A DNA stretch of 61,932 nucleotides from Deltaproteobacteria bacterium (lineage in GTDB: Bacteria > Desulfobacterota > Desulfobacteria > Desulfobacterales > B30-G6): assembly GCA_022340465.1 (NCBI GenBank), contig JAJDNW010000008.1:1-61932 (forward strand). The letters run 5' to 3'. Of the stretch, positions 9,625-18,561 are shown one piece after another; within the stretch, counting starts at the first letter, position 1, and each line of letters starts with the position of its first letter. The notes under the pieces are model-generated. The model worked only from the letters and a program-made list of their open reading frames with translations. It made no database searches and was not told the origin of the DNA. A program made the translations under genes and the position numbers.

Positions 9625-10029
9625 ATGATGTCACCCACTAAACATGTAAGACTTGCAATCTTCACCATTGTGTTGACCACGATGCCGTTGTTGGGAAGCG
9701 CTGAGTCCGCTCTGGCAGGAGATGCATTGCCGCAGGGCGTGATCAAATACGAAGCGGATACGGGTCCCATGGCCTATGCCTTGAAATTTTTTAGCAAGAC
9801 AATTTCGAGGGCTGACGGGCATCGGTGCCCCATGTACCCTTCCTGTTCGGCTTACAGCGCTGAGGCCTTTGAAAAGCACGGTTTCGTGAAAGGCTGGATC
9901 CTGACCAGTGACCGCCTGCTGCGCTGCGGCCGCGACGAGAAACGACTCTCCGAAACCATCTTCATCAATTACCAACCGCATGTATACGACCCCCTGTCGC
10001 GCAATGATTTCTGGTGGAGCCACCCATGA
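9625..10029 (+). CDS. Exported YidD-domain protein
   Basis: Contains the small YidD domain (Haemolytic family) from about residue 45 to 115: HRCPMYPSCSAYSAEAFEKH, then ILTSDRLLRCGRDE. Family members lie beside yidC and are linked to efficient membrane-protein insertion. Unlike classical cytoplasmic YidD, this protein has a hydrophobic N terminus (about residues 9-32, AIFTIVLTTMPLLGSAESALA) that reads as a cleavable signal peptide, so the domain would be outside the cytoplasm. Two ATG codons in tandem open the gene. Its stop overlaps the next start (ATGA), tying it to the TPR gene. The role is unknown; the YidC context is absent. Confidence 0.75.
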   Translation: MMSPTKHVRLAIFTIVLTTMPLLGSAESALAGDALPQGVIKYEADTGPMAYALKFFSKTISRADGHRCPMYPSCSAYSAEAFEKHGFVKGWILTSDRLLRCGRDEKRLSETIFINYQPHVYDPLSRNDFWWSHP

Positions 10030-10967
10030 GCGCGTTCATTAAACACGCAGCGGCGGCTTTGGCCTCGTTGATGCTGCTTTTGTTCAACCTCCCCGCAGCG
10101 GCTTCGGCCGGGCAGGTGGTTCAGGTGGATGCCCGGGAACAGTTTGGCTATGCAGAAAGCCTGTATGCCGGCGGCGACTATCTTTTGGCGGCAGGCGAGT
10201 ACAAACGGTTTGAATATCTGTTCCCCGATCATGACAGCGCCGAAACCGCCGCATTCAAAGTGGGGATGTGTTATCTAAAGGCCGGGCGTTACCCGGATGC
10301 CATAGCATCCTTCAAGGATTGCATGCGCCGTTACCCGGAAGGCCGGCATTACCACGCGTCCCATTTCAAAATCAGCGGCGCCTACGTCGCGAGCGGTCAG
10401 ACCGGCGCAGCCATAGCCACTCTGCAAAACCTCGTCGTGGTCGCCGAAGACGTCGACGTCAGAGACGAGGCCCGATACCGCATGGGCTGGATTTACATCG
10501 GCATGGCGCAATGGGAAAAGGCCCAAGAGGCGTTCGCCCATATCAGCGCGGAAAACAGCGGAGCCTACAGATGCCGTGAACTGTCCGCCAGGCTGGCGGA
10601 AGAAGAGAAGGAAATCCCGCGAAAAAGCCCGAAACTGGCCGGTTCTTTAGCCCTCCTGCCGGGGGGCGGCTATCTGTATTGCGGCCGGTACCAGGATGCC
10701 CTGGCCGCTTTTTTCGTGAACGGTGGCTTGATATGGGCGGCCTATGAGGCCTTCGACAACGAACTGTATGCGTTGGGGTCGGTGATCACCTTCGTGGAAA
10801 TCGGCTTCTATGCGGGCAGCATCTACGGTTCCGTGGCCAGCGCGCACAAATACAATCGCAGAAATGAACGCCGCTGGATAGAGCGGTTGCGACAACAGCT
10901 TAAGGTGAAACTGGCGGCGCGCTATGAAAACCGGGGGGTTGAACTGTCCTTCAACTACACGTTTTAA
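10026..10967 (+). CDS. Exported tetratricopeptide-repeat protein
   Basis: A secreted or envelope TPR protein. The chosen ATG has GGTGGAG six bases upstream and overlaps the yidD-like stop; an upstream in-frame GTG at 10014 is less likely. Residues 1-29 form a signal peptide (LASLMLLLFNLPAAASA). Several TPR helices follow: FGYAESLYAGGDYLLAAGEY, AAFKVGMCYLKAGRYPDAIA, ARYRMGWIYIGMAQWEKAQE. The last third has hydrophobic segments (about 205-270, LALLPGGGYLYCGRYQDAL and a Gly/Ala-rich helix) like the small membrane hairpins of DUF5683-type proteins. Translational coupling suggests it works with the YidD-domain protein. No specific function can be named. Confidence 0.7.
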   Translation: MSAFIKHAAAALASLMLLLFNLPAAASAGQVVQVDAREQFGYAESLYAGGDYLLAAGEYKRFEYLFPDHDSAETAAFKVGMCYLKAGRYPDAIASFKDCMRRYPEGRHYHASHFKISGAYVASGQTGAAIATLQNLVVVAEDVDVRDEARYRMGWIYIGMAQWEKAQEAFAHISAENSGAYRCRELSARLAEEEKEIPRKSPKLAGSLALLPGGGYLYCGRYQDALAAFFVNGGLIWAAYEAFDNELYALGSVITFVEIGFYAGSIYGSVASAHKYNRRNERRWIERLRQQLKVKLAARYENRGVELSFNYTF

Positions 10968-11024
10968 ATCTATTCCCTACGAGAGGCGATGCATGCCATT
11001 CGGAACGTTTTTCCGGCAACCACT

Positions 11025-12749
11025 CTAAATTAACACATCCTTTACAAGCAGCTGAATCTCCTCCCGACCGTTCCACCGGTTAAACTGCGGTTGGAAGGCA
11101 ACCTTTTCAAAGACGTCCACTCCAACGGTTTCTGTCGGGGGATTGAAGTGAATGGCCTGAAAAGCGGGCCCGCGGGTCTGACGCAGGAACATGCGGCGGT
11201 GCCCCCCGCCGACTATTTTTGAGGACAGCACCCGGACATGATCGGCAACGAACAGGGGGGGCGGATTCTGTTCCCCGAACGGTTTCAGCATCTCCAGGTC
11301 ACGGGTAAGGCGCCTGGTGATTTTCCTGAAGTCAAGCGGGCCGTCTATCGGCAGGATAGCTGCGGGCTTTCCCCCGATGGTCCGGTCTTGAACAGCCTGG
11401 TTGAGCGCCTGCCTGAATGCGTCGATCTTTCCGACGGCAATCTGCAGCCCGGCCGCCATGGCATGGCCGCCGTGGGAAATCAGAAGGCCCGAACAGGCTG
11501 AAAGCAGCCTGGACAGGTCGATGCCGGGCACACTCCTTGCCGAACCCTTGGCTACCTCACCGTCCTGCGTGAGAACAACCGCCGGACGGGCATACCGGTT
11601 GACCATTCTCGAAGCAACGATGCCCAATATTCCCAAATGCCACCCGCCGGCACAGAGGACGATGATGTCTCCCTCGAGATTTTCGGGGTGGTCGGTCAAG
11701 TGCCTGTCGATATCCGCTATGACGGCTTTCTCCAGGGACTGTCGCTGTTTGTTGAGTTCGTGAAGGCGTTCCGCCAAAAGAATCGCCTCGTCGTTGTCTC
11801 CCGTTGAAAGGAGCGCCATGGCCGTGTCGGCATGGTCGACGCGGCCGGCGGCATTCAAACGGGGGGCAATGCGGAAGGCGATGTCCCGGGCGCCGACATG
11901 GCTGCGGTCGACGCCGCATCGCTCCATGAGCGCCCGCATGCCCCTGTTACCCCTCTTTTGTAGTGTATTCAGGCCAGTGCAGGCCAAAACCCGGTTCTCA
12001 TGTCTCAAGGGAACCATGTCTGCGATGGTGCCCACGGCAACCAGGTCGCACACCGCCTTGAGGTTGGGTTCCTTGCCGTGCCGCCAGTATCCCCTTTCAC
12101 GCAATTGCATGCGCAGATAGATGAGTAGGTAGAAAATGACGCCGACACCGGCCAGGAATTCCATCCCGGCACTGCATTCCTTCCTTTTAGGGTTGACAAT
12201 GGCCAGGGCAGGGGGGAGCTCGTCGGGTGGTTCATGGTGATCGGTAACGATGACGTCGATGCCCCGCCGGTTGGCTTCGGCAACGGCGTCATGGTCCGAT
12301 GTCCCGCAATCGACCGTGATGATAAGCGATATTTTTCTGGATACGGCATGGAGCGAGACGTGTACCGGTTTCAGACCGTATCCCTCGTTGATCCGGTGAG
12401 GAATGAGATAAGAGACGCGGGCGCCTATCGAATCCAGGAAGCGATAAAGCAGGGTCGTCGCCGTGATGCCATCCACGTCATAGTCGCCGAAAATCAAAAT
12501 GTTTTCTTTTTTGTCAACGGCCGCGATGATGCGCGCGGCGGCTTTTTCGATGTCCAGCAAATGATGGGGAGGACGCAGGTGACTCAAGGACGGCTCGAGA
12601 AACCGCAGGGCGTCATCGGAGGTAAATACAGATCGGTTGTTGAGGAGCCTGGCGATAACCGGGTGGCATCCGAGAGACCGGACCAGCTGCTCGCTGGTAT
12701 CGGTCGCCGGCTTTCGCCACTGCCATTTTTTTTTAGGGGAACGGTCCAT
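11025..12749 (-). CDS. recJ: Single-stranded-DNA exonuclease RecJ
   Basis: A 5'-3' single-strand DNA exonuclease of recombination and mismatch repair, of the DHH phosphoesterase superfamily. Motifs: FGDYDVDGITATTLLY near residue 96 (motif I), VTDHHEPPDELP near 178 (DHH), and HGGHAMAAGL near 436 (DHHA1 domain). A C-terminal OB-like region contains VLSSKIVGGGHRRMFL. At 574 residues the protein is of standard length. It is transcribed against its neighbours on both sides. The stop codon is TAG; the first further in-frame stop is again TAG after 15 codons. No clear Shine-Dalgarno precedes the ATG. Confidence 0.95.
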   Translation of the reverse strand: MDRSPKKKWQWRKPATDTSEQLVRSLGCHPVIARLLNNRSVFTSDDALRFLEPSLSHLRPPHHLLDIEKAAARIIAAVDKKENILIFGDYDVDGITATTLLYRFLDSIGARVSYLIPHRINEGYGLKPVHVSLHAVSRKISLIITVDCGTSDHDAVAEANRRGIDVIVTDHHEPPDELPPALAIVNPKRKECSAGMEFLAGVGVIFYLLIYLRMQLRERGYWRHGKEPNLKAVCDLVAVGTIADMVPLRHENRVLACTGLNTLQKRGNRGMRALMERCGVDRSHVGARDIAFRIAPRLNAAGRVDHADTAMALLSTGDNDEAILLAERLHELNKQRQSLEKAVIADIDRHLTDHPENLEGDIIVLCAGGWHLGILGIVASRMVNRYARPAVVLTQDGEVAKGSARSVPGIDLSRLLSACSGLLISHGGHAMAAGLQIAVGKIDAFRQALNQAVQDRTIGGKPAAILPIDGPLDFRKITRRLTRDLEMLKPFGEQNPPPLFVADHVRVLSSKIVGGGHRRMFLRQTRGPAFQAIHFNPPTETVGVDVFEKVAFQPQFNRWNGREEIQLLVKDVLI

Positions 12750-12880
12750 AGGTCAGCGGCATATACCACGAACGCGCAGGGCGGTGCAAACACGGATTTT
12801 TATATTGAATGACCGCGAGTGATGGTGGTATGCTGTTCCCACTACCCCGATGGCGAAAAAAGAAATGGCGGCAAAAGGAT

Positions 12881-13105
12881 ATGCGCAGTCAAAAGCGGTA
12901 CTACCGTGTCGACAAACGTGAAATCGGTTTCATGAAATTCATATTCGAAGCCTATGACGGCATTGCGAACCTGACGACACTTGATGCAGATATGGGAACA
13001 ATATTAATTAATATACCGGAAGGTTGTAATTTATATGTTGAAAATTTACTTAAAGAATTGGGCCGCGATATACTGATCGAATCGGTAAAAGGGGGAAACG
13101 TATGA
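12881..13105 (+). CDS. DUF4911 domain protein
   Basis: A small protein of about 74 residues resembling the DUF4911 family found in delta-proteobacteria: YYRVDKREIGFMKFIFEAY, then an alternating pattern (GTILINIPEG) and a C-terminal LLKELGRDI. This looks like a compact alpha/beta fold. I chose the ATG at 12881, which gives the family length; AAAGGAT lies only two bases before it, and longer in-frame starts exist (ATG at 12830 region), so the start is uncertain. The stop overlaps the next ATG by four bases. Function unknown. Confidence 0.65.
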   Translation: MRSQKRYYRVDKREIGFMKFIFEAYDGIANLTTLDADMGTILINIPEGCNLYVENLLKELGRDILIESVKGGNV

Positions 13106-13530
13106 GAAAAAAGGTGCTGGGTGGTTTGTTTGTCTGGATCTGTTGCCTGTCCCTGGGCATGGGAACCATGGGAGACCAGACCGCGGTTAAGCCCCCCGAA
13201 CCCGATGTGAATTACACCGCCACGGTGGTTGATCAGGATGATGTTTCCCTGGACCTCGAAAAGTTTACCATGGATGGACAAACCTATCTGACCGGTAAAT
13301 TAGGCAAAGCGGATCTTTCGATTGACTTTGAAAAGATTCGGTCTATTTTGTTTGTAACGGCAGACGGCAAGACAAAAGCGATCGTCACGCTCGACGACCG
13401 GAAGCAGGTCGAACTGACCATCGAACATGACGCCCCGTTTTATGGCATGTCCTCTTTTGCCGATGTGCGCATCGGGCTGCAGGATATCAAGAAAATTCTC
13501 ATTACCGGGCGGAAGCGGGTAGGCGAGTGA
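13102..13530 (+). CDS. Hypothetical exported protein
   Basis: 142 residues with an N-terminal signal peptide (about 1-24, KVLGGLFVWICCLSLGMG) followed by a beta-rich domain. The visible pattern is a run of short strands (YTATVVDQDDVSLDLEKF, YLTGKLGKADLSIDFEKI, TKAIVTLDDRKQVELTIEH). It is coupled to the DUF4911 gene by ATGA and ends two bases before the miaB start, so the three are probably cotranscribed. I do not recognise a named family. Confidence 0.6.
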   Translation: MRKKVLGGLFVWICCLSLGMGTMGDQTAVKPPEPDVNYTATVVDQDDVSLDLEKFTMDGQTYLTGKLGKADLSIDFEKIRSILFVTADGKTKAIVTLDDRKQVELTIEHDAPFYGMSSFADVRIGLQDIKKILITGRKRVGE

Positions 13531-13532
13531 TC

Positions 13533-14948
13533 ATGAGCAAGCTGTTGTACATCAATACCTTCGGCTGTCAGATGAATGTATACGATTCCGAAAGGATCGA
13601 GGGCAGCCTGAAAAAGCTGGGCTACACGGTTACGTCGCTGTTGGAATCGGCAGATCTGGTAATTGCCAACACGTGTGCCATCCGGGCGAAAGCCGAGCAA
13701 AAGGCATTCAGCTTTCTCGGCCGGCTGGCGAAGATCAAACGGAAAAAGCCCGAGCTGATCGTCGGGGTTGGCGGCTGTGTCGCTCAGCAGCAGGGGCGCG
13801 AGATACTGAGGCGGATGCCGCATGTCGATCTCGTTTTCGGAACCCATGCGCTCGGGCGGCTGTCTTCGGCCGTACAAAAGATTGAAAAAAATCGCTGCCG
13901 GATCGTGGACATAGACATGTCTGAAACCGTTGCCGACGAAAAGGCGGCGCCTGCCGGCCTGCCGGCGGAGGGCATAGCGAAATTTGTCACCATCATGCAG
14001 GGCTGCGACAACTATTGCTCCTACTGCGTCGTCCCCCATGTGCGAGGGCGGGAAGCCAGCAGGCACCCGGATGATATCCTCAATGAAATAAAAATGTTGG
14101 TCGATGGCGGCGTCAAAGAGGTGACCCTTCTTGGCCAGAATGTAAACAGCTATGGCATCAAGGAGGGGCTCTGTTCCTTTGCAGGACTGCTGTCGATGAT
14201 CAACCGTGTGAACGGGCTGTCCAGAATACGCTTCACCACCTCCCACCCCAAAGATCTTTCGGATGACCTGATCGAGGCCTTCGGCGATCTGGAAAAACTC
14301 TGCCGCCACATCCATCTGCCCGTTCAATCCGGGTCGAACCGTGTGTTGAAGCGCATGAACCGTAAATACACCCGGGAAGCCTACATGCAAAAGGTGCGGC
14401 GTTTACGCGCGCGGTGCCCGCAGATCGCCATCACCTCCGATATCATTGTGGGCTTCCCCGGCGAGACGACGACCGATGCCGAAGACACCCTGGACCTGAT
14501 GCGGCGGGTGCGGTTTGACAGTCTGTTCGCTTTCAACTATTCCGACAGGCCTTCGGCTCCTTCGCGGAAATTTTCCGGCAAGGTTGCCGCACACGAAAAA
14601 AATGAAAGACTGCAGCGGGTTCTCGCCGCCCAAGCCGTTATCACGGCGGATATCCATGCCGGCATGGTGGGAAAAACGGAACCGGTTCTGATAGAGGGCT
14701 ACAGCAAGCTTCAGGAGACGGAAAAAGGGAAGCCGACGGGGGAGGGGCGGCAATGGTCGGGGCGTACGAGCTGCAATAAAATCGTTAACTTCGATATTGA
14801 CGGGCCGGGCAGGACGACCGGGGACGTCATCGGGAGGACGGTGCCGATAAAAATAGAAAAAGCGCTTTCTCATTCGCTATGGGGAACATGGTGCCGCGAT
14901 GCGGACACCGGGCCGACGACGAAAGGAGAAAACTGTTATGCTGCATAA
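13533..14948 (+). CDS. miaB: tRNA-2-methylthio-N6-dimethylallyladenosine synthase
   Basis: A radical-SAM methylthiotransferase modifying A37 of tRNAs that read UNN codons. The N-terminal UPF0004 domain carries the auxiliary cluster cysteines (FGCQMN, NTCAIR, GGCVAQ). The radical-SAM CxxxCxxC is QGCDNYCSYC near residue 155. TIM-barrel elements such as HLPVQSGSNRVLKRMNR follow, and a C-terminal TRAM domain starts near 380. ATG 13533 was chosen over GTG 13527. The protein runs some 20 residues past the TRAM domain (HSLWGTWCRDADTG...), overlapping the next gene by 11 bases; the tail looks unconserved. Confidence 0.95.
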   Translation: MSKLLYINTFGCQMNVYDSERIEGSLKKLGYTVTSLLESADLVIANTCAIRAKAEQKAFSFLGRLAKIKRKKPELIVGVGGCVAQQQGREILRRMPHVDLVFGTHALGRLSSAVQKIEKNRCRIVDIDMSETVADEKAAPAGLPAEGIAKFVTIMQGCDNYCSYCVVPHVRGREASRHPDDILNEIKMLVDGGVKEVTLLGQNVNSYGIKEGLCSFAGLLSMINRVNGLSRIRFTTSHPKDLSDDLIEAFGDLEKLCRHIHLPVQSGSNRVLKRMNRKYTREAYMQKVRRLRARCPQIAITSDIIVGFPGETTTDAEDTLDLMRRVRFDSLFAFNYSDRPSAPSRKFSGKVAAHEKNERLQRVLAAQAVITADIHAGMVGKTEPVLIEGYSKLQETEKGKPTGEGRQWSGRTSCNKIVNFDIDGPGRTTGDVIGRTVPIKIEKALSHSLWGTWCRDADTGPTTKGENCYAA

Positions 14949-15435
14949 GGTGAGTGTGGCCGGTCTGACCATGGACCCGGCATCGAATACGCCGATCATC
15001 ATCCTGAAAACGGACGAAAGCGAACAGACGATACCCATATGGATAGGGCTTCTGGAGGCCACGTCGATTGCATCGGCACTTCAGGACATAAAATTCGATC
15101 GTCCGATGACCCACGACCTGTTCAAGAATTTGAGTGAGCGTTTGAATATCGTCGTTACGCGTGTCGAAGTCTGCGACTTGAAGGAAAACACCTTTTACGC
15201 CCGCATCTATTTCTCCTCGGAAGAAGGGGGTTTTGACATGGACGCCAGGCCGAGCGATGCCATCGCCATTGCCTTGCGCTTTGATTCGCCGATTTTCGTG
15301 GACGACAGGGTCGTGCAGAAAAGCAAGGCGGGGGAGGGCCCTCCTGAGGTCTTCGACAAAAGCGAAGAGGGGCGAAAGTGGGCTGAATATTTAGAAAAAC
15401 TGAACCCAGAGGATTTCGGAAAATATAAGGTTTAA
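14938..15435 (+). CDS. Bifunctional nuclease (BFN/DUF151) domain protein
   Basis: A 165-residue protein of the BFN (DUF151) family; the founding members have nuclease activity or stress-linked roles, but bacterial members are mostly uncharacterised. Recognisable elements: SNTPIIILKTDESEQTIPIW, then IGLLEATSIASAL, and RPSDAIAIALRFDSPIFV. The ATG at 14938 has AAAGGAG eight bases upstream; it lies inside the 3' end of miaB, suggesting coupling. The C-terminal 40 residues are charged (EEGRKWAEYLEKL). No nuclease activity can be concluded from sequence alone. Confidence 0.8.
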   Translation: MLHKVSVAGLTMDPASNTPIIILKTDESEQTIPIWIGLLEATSIASALQDIKFDRPMTHDLFKNLSERLNIVVTRVEVCDLKENTFYARIYFSSEEGGFDMDARPSDAIAIALRFDSPIFVDDRVVQKSKAGEGPPEVFDKSEEGRKWAEYLEKLNPEDFGKYKV

Positions 15436-15527
15436 TAACTGAAGCGTGGAGGGCGTCGCGTCGAGGGAGACGACGCTCGAAGTTGAAAATCGCCTTTTTT
15501 GACCCCTTGGACCTGTTTCCCGGACGG

Positions 15528-16727
15528 CTAACAGCCGAACACACCATTTTCGTAAATTACCTTGCTTGCCCCTCCTTTCAAACGGGCCGTCACCCGTTTT
15601 TTTTCGGTATTTACCAGGTCCCAATGCAGGGCGGAATCGTTGAAACCGAGGCTTGCTTTTATTTTTTTTGTCAGCCGGGACTTGTCGCCGCTGTAGGTGT
15701 CGGAGTAGGAAGACCCCAGGGCGATGTGGCAGTTGCCGTCCTTTCCGCCGTAATTTTCGTCGAAAAGGGTGTTGGCCATAAACCGGTCGATTTTAGAAAA
15801 CCGCCTGTCGGTGAGAGAAAATTCCCCGATTCTGCAGGCACCCGCGTCCAGGGCCAGTTGCTTGCGCAAAAAAGACTCCCCTCGACCGGCCTCCACCTTC
15901 ACCGCCTTGCCTTTGGCAAAAGAAAGCCTGGCCCCCTCAACCAGATTTCCGTTCCTGTAGGAAGGTTGATCCGCATAATAGGTGCCGCTGGTGCCTCTCC
16001 AGTCCGGAGAGATGAAAATTTCGAAGCTGGGGATGTTGTGACCGGAGATGCCGATCCACCGGCGCCTGTCGCCCGGCGTTACAATGAGGTCCACGTGTGA
16101 CGACTCGATGTGGAGATGCTCGATGTCCAGGCTGTTGAGCCATTTCTTAATGCCGGCGGCCTTTTTGTATATCTCTTTCCAGGACGCTACCGGTTTTGTT
16201 TTGTTCAAAAAGCAGGCTTTGACCACCTGCCGGCTATAGGCGTCCAGGGAGAGGTCGGCGTGCCGGGCCAGCTCTTCGGTCGGGAGCGTGCAGAGCGTCC
16301 AGCTGAAATCGCCTTTCTCTTCCCTTTTGTCCAGGATGTCGCGCACGAATTTGCGGGCGACGGCGGCCTTGCCCAATTTTTTAGGGTCGATGTGGCTCAA
16401 ATGGGTAATGGATTCCGGGGCGTGCAGATAGACACTGCCGTTTAAAGCGTTAAAAAACGGACGTTCGCCCGGGGGTGAAAAGACCAGTTGTTTGCCATTG
16501 GCTTTTTCATAAAAGTCGCATTCCATGCGGGGGGTGCTGTTCATGCGCAGCACGACATGCATGCCCATGTCCAAAAGCTTGGCCTGGAGTATTTCCGCCA
16601 AGCCAAGGGCCGCAAGGTCAAACCTGACCAAGAACAGGTTGCCGCGTTTGATTGTGTTTGTTCGGGAGGTCTTGAGTCCCCATATCAGTATGTCGGCATA
16701 ACGATCGAGTTGTTTTTCCGTAAGCAT
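15528..16727 (-). CDS. M29 family aminopeptidase
   Basis: A cytoplasmic dinuclear-metal aminopeptidase of the thermophilic (AmpS/AmpT/PepS) M29 family, releasing N-terminal residues from peptides. Metal-site regions are visible: NIPSFEIFISPD with a ligand Glu, RIGEFSL with a second Glu, and TLFDENYGGKDGNCHIALGS with the His/Tyr region and final Asp. I chose the ATG at 16727 because GGGGGA lies seven bases upstream; an ATG 15 bases earlier is less likely. Length about 399 residues is typical. The stop is TAG. The gene is isolated, transcribed toward the BFN gene. Confidence 0.85.
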   Translation of the reverse strand: MLTEKQLDRYADILIWGLKTSRTNTIKRGNLFLVRFDLAALGLAEILQAKLLDMGMHVVLRMNSTPRMECDFYEKANGKQLVFSPPGERPFFNALNGSVYLHAPESITHLSHIDPKKLGKAAVARKFVRDILDKREEKGDFSWTLCTLPTEELARHADLSLDAYSRQVVKACFLNKTKPVASWKEIYKKAAGIKKWLNSLDIEHLHIESSHVDLIVTPGDRRRWIGISGHNIPSFEIFISPDWRGTSGTYYADQPSYRNGNLVEGARLSFAKGKAVKVEAGRGESFLRKQLALDAGACRIGEFSLTDRRFSKIDRFMANTLFDENYGGKDGNCHIALGSSYSDTYSGDKSRLTKKIKASLGFNDSALHWDLVNTEKKRVTARLKGGASKVIYENGVFGC

Positions 16728-16758
16728 TGTATGTTCCCCCACACTTATTAAAATTTGC

Positions 16759-16783
16759 GGCGGCGCAGCCGCGTTGCGTAAAA
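16759..16783 (-). repeat. 25-bp hairpin repeat, copy 2
   Basis: On the minus strand this reads TTTTACGCAAC, then GCGGC-TGC-GCCGC, then C. It lies between the small gene at 16799-17044 and the M29 gene, in the direction of transcription of both. It matches copy 1 (9461-9485) at all but a few lead-in bases. See 57448-57472 for the compensated copy. Confidence 0.65.
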
Positions 16784-16798
16784 GTTGCTCCGCAGCGT

Positions 16799-17044
16799 TT
16801 ACTCTTTCAGGAAAAGCGCATGATACTGAGGCTCTGTAAGGTGCCTTTTCAGAAGCCTGGTAATCAGGTTGAACACCTCTTCCAGTTCATCATCGGTCAT
16901 TTTTTCCTTCAATGCTTCCATCAGACGGTCGTCCGAAAATTTTTGGAGATAATACACCAGTGTATCTTCATCGGTTTCACGGTTAAAGCCGAAACCGACG
17001 AAGCCCTGATATTCCTCCACGAATTGGTGCGAGTGCAGGGCCAT
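16799..17044 (-). CDS. Small conserved cytoplasmic protein
   Basis: 81 residues, acidic and helical, with no signal peptide or membrane segment. It contains FNRETDEDTLVYYLQKFSDD and MTDDELEEVFNLITRLLKRH. The start is well supported: AAAGGAG lies seven bases before the ATG. I recall similar small proteins in sulfate reducers annotated only as cytoplasmic protein, but the family has no known function. It lies upstream of the M29 gene on the same strand with 71 bases between. Confidence 0.65.
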   Translation of the reverse strand: MALHSHQFVEEYQGFVGFGFNRETDEDTLVYYLQKFSDDRLMEALKEKMTDDELEEVFNLITRLLKRHLTEPQYHALFLKE

Positions 17045-17103
17045 CTATGTCTCCTTTCACATAATTTTGGATCTTCCGAGGGGCGCGTAATTTTACATTT
17101 ATA

Positions 17104-17182
17104 AAAGGATTCGAGTGAAAGGGAAATGAGCTCATAGCTATCGGGTCATAGCACATGGCACGCTACCAGCTATGAGCTATTA
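17104..17182 (+). repeat. ATGAGCTCATAGCT dyad repeat, copy A
   Basis: Begins AAAGGATTCGAGTGAAAGGG, then left arm ATGAGCTCATAGCT (17126-17139) and right arm CAGCTATGAGCTAT (17167-17180), with about 27 bases between. Copies B (26292), C (30647) and D (35861) share the arms and spacing; copies A and D also share the GGATYCGAGTGAAAG lead-in. The arms can pair into a hairpin in either strand. Confidence 0.7.
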
Positions 17183-17274
17183 GCTGTTTTCCACTCGGCC
17201 TCAGGATGCTATTTTACCTGTCCCCCCGGCCGTATAGCATTTTTTTAAAGATAACGCATGAAAATTATAACCGT

Positions 17275-17303
17275 TTGCAATGGAAACAGGTTTTCAATAT
17301 AAT
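17275..17303 (+). promoter_or_regulatory. Sigma-70-like promoter for the hydrolase gene
   Basis: TTGCAA (17275-17280) and TATAAT (17298-17303) separated by exactly 17 bases. The -10 is a perfect consensus. Predicted transcription would begin near 17310, giving a leader of about 115 bases before the GTG at 17426. Confidence 0.6.
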
Positions 17304-17425
17304 CTATCTCGATTTATTCCAGTATGTAAGACTTGGTGGGTCAGAGCCATTGGTCCCTTATGTGATTAAATGACAGCAAAACACACACATTCAAGTGATC
17401 TTTATCTTTCGCTTTTTAAGGTGCT

Positions 17426-18364
17426 GTGATCTTAAAAAAAAGCCATCCGCTATTGCTCATGCAGACAGCCACCGTTGGATACATAAAGACAAAAAGCGGC
17501 ATCCGCCTCCGCTGGGGAGAATGGAAAACCCGTGTTCCGCACAGGAAGGGGACGGTGGTGGTTCTATCCGGGCGCCGCGAGTATCTGGAAAAATATGACG
17601 AAAGCGCACATGACCTGACATCAAGAGGATATGATGTATTCGGTTTTGACTGGCGCGGGCAGGGGTTGTCTTCCAGGATGTTGAAAAATCCGCGTAAGGG
17701 ATTCGTCCATTCGTATGACGACTATTTGTCCGATCTGACACGTTTCATGGAATCGGTGGCACTGCCGAGAGGAGAGCCGCCGTTTGTTCTGATGGCGCAT
17801 TCCATGGGAGCCCACATCGGGTTGCGGTACCTGCACGACCATTCAAAACCGTTTCAGAGGGCCGTCTTGACCTCGCCCCTGATAGACATCGCCGTGCCGG
17901 GCCCGTTCAGGAAGATAATGCGACTTTATGCCGCTGCGGCGGTGGCAATGAGGATGGGTGAGAGGTATGTGCCGGGCACGGGTGGCGACGATGCAGGGAC
18001 GCAGCAATTCAAAAACAACCGGCTGACGAGTGATTTGATGCGCTTTGAAACGGTGGCCGGCCAGTTGGAGCGGAACCCGGCGCTTGTTGTGGGCGGCGTG
18101 ACCTTTCAGTGGCTCAAGGCGACCCTTGATTCCATCGGCATCGTCGGCAGCCCCGGATTCGCTGAAAAGGTGACTGTGCCCGTGTTGATGGTGACGGCTG
18201 GAAGAGACACCGTCGTTTGCAGGGAAGCCCAGGATGCGATCTGTAAAAGGCTCCCCAGATGCAGTCTGGTTCGAATCGAAGGCGCCAGGCACGAAATTCC
18301 GATCGAGGCGAACTGTTTTCGCGACCGGTTATGGGAGGCATTCGACCGTTTCATGGGAGAATAA
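17426..18364 (+). CDS. Alpha/beta hydrolase, lysophospholipase/monoacylglycerol-lipase type
   Basis: A serine hydrolase of the Hydrolase_4 / PldB group, predicted to cleave an acyl ester such as a lysophospholipid or monoglyceride. The nucleophile elbow is MAHSMGAH near residue 113. FDWRGQGLSS precedes it and is typical of this group. The acid is in VTAGRDTVV near 250, and the catalytic His in EGARHEIPIE near 281. No signal peptide is apparent. The GTG start has AAGGTG very close; the ATG at 17459 is an alternative giving 301 residues. It precedes the LysM gene by about 200 bases on the same strand. Confidence 0.8.
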   Translation: MILKKSHPLLLMQTATVGYIKTKSGIRLRWGEWKTRVPHRKGTVVVLSGRREYLEKYDESAHDLTSRGYDVFGFDWRGQGLSSRMLKNPRKGFVHSYDDYLSDLTRFMESVALPRGEPPFVLMAHSMGAHIGLRYLHDHSKPFQRAVLTSPLIDIAVPGPFRKIMRLYAAAAVAMRMGERYVPGTGGDDAGTQQFKNNRLTSDLMRFETVAGQLERNPALVVGGVTFQWLKATLDSIGIVGSPGFAEKVTVPVLMVTAGRDTVVCREAQDAICKRLPRCSLVRIEGARHEIPIEANCFRDRLWEAFDRFMGE

Positions 18365-18561
18365 ACCCTGGAGAAAAAAATCACCGCCACGATCGGTCAA
18401 CCCCGTATTTGGGATTATCGATCCGTAAAATTTCGTGTTTATACGTGCCGAAACGCAAAAAATTACAATAGGTGTTGATTTTTTCGAATTGTTTTCGTAG
18501 TTGGTGTTCACCAGTTGATAATCTGGATTTTGCAAATCAGGGGCTAATTCCCTTGGGGGTG

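Larger units (their letters stand above)
17045..17425. other. Intergenic region, 381 bases
   Basis: A gene-free stretch between divergent genes. It contains copy A of the ATGAGCTCATAGCT dyad repeat (17104-17182), a strong sigma-70-like promoter (17275-17303) and an AT-rich leader of about 120 bases before the hydrolase start. No RNA gene or conserved reading frame was seen. Confidence 0.6.
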
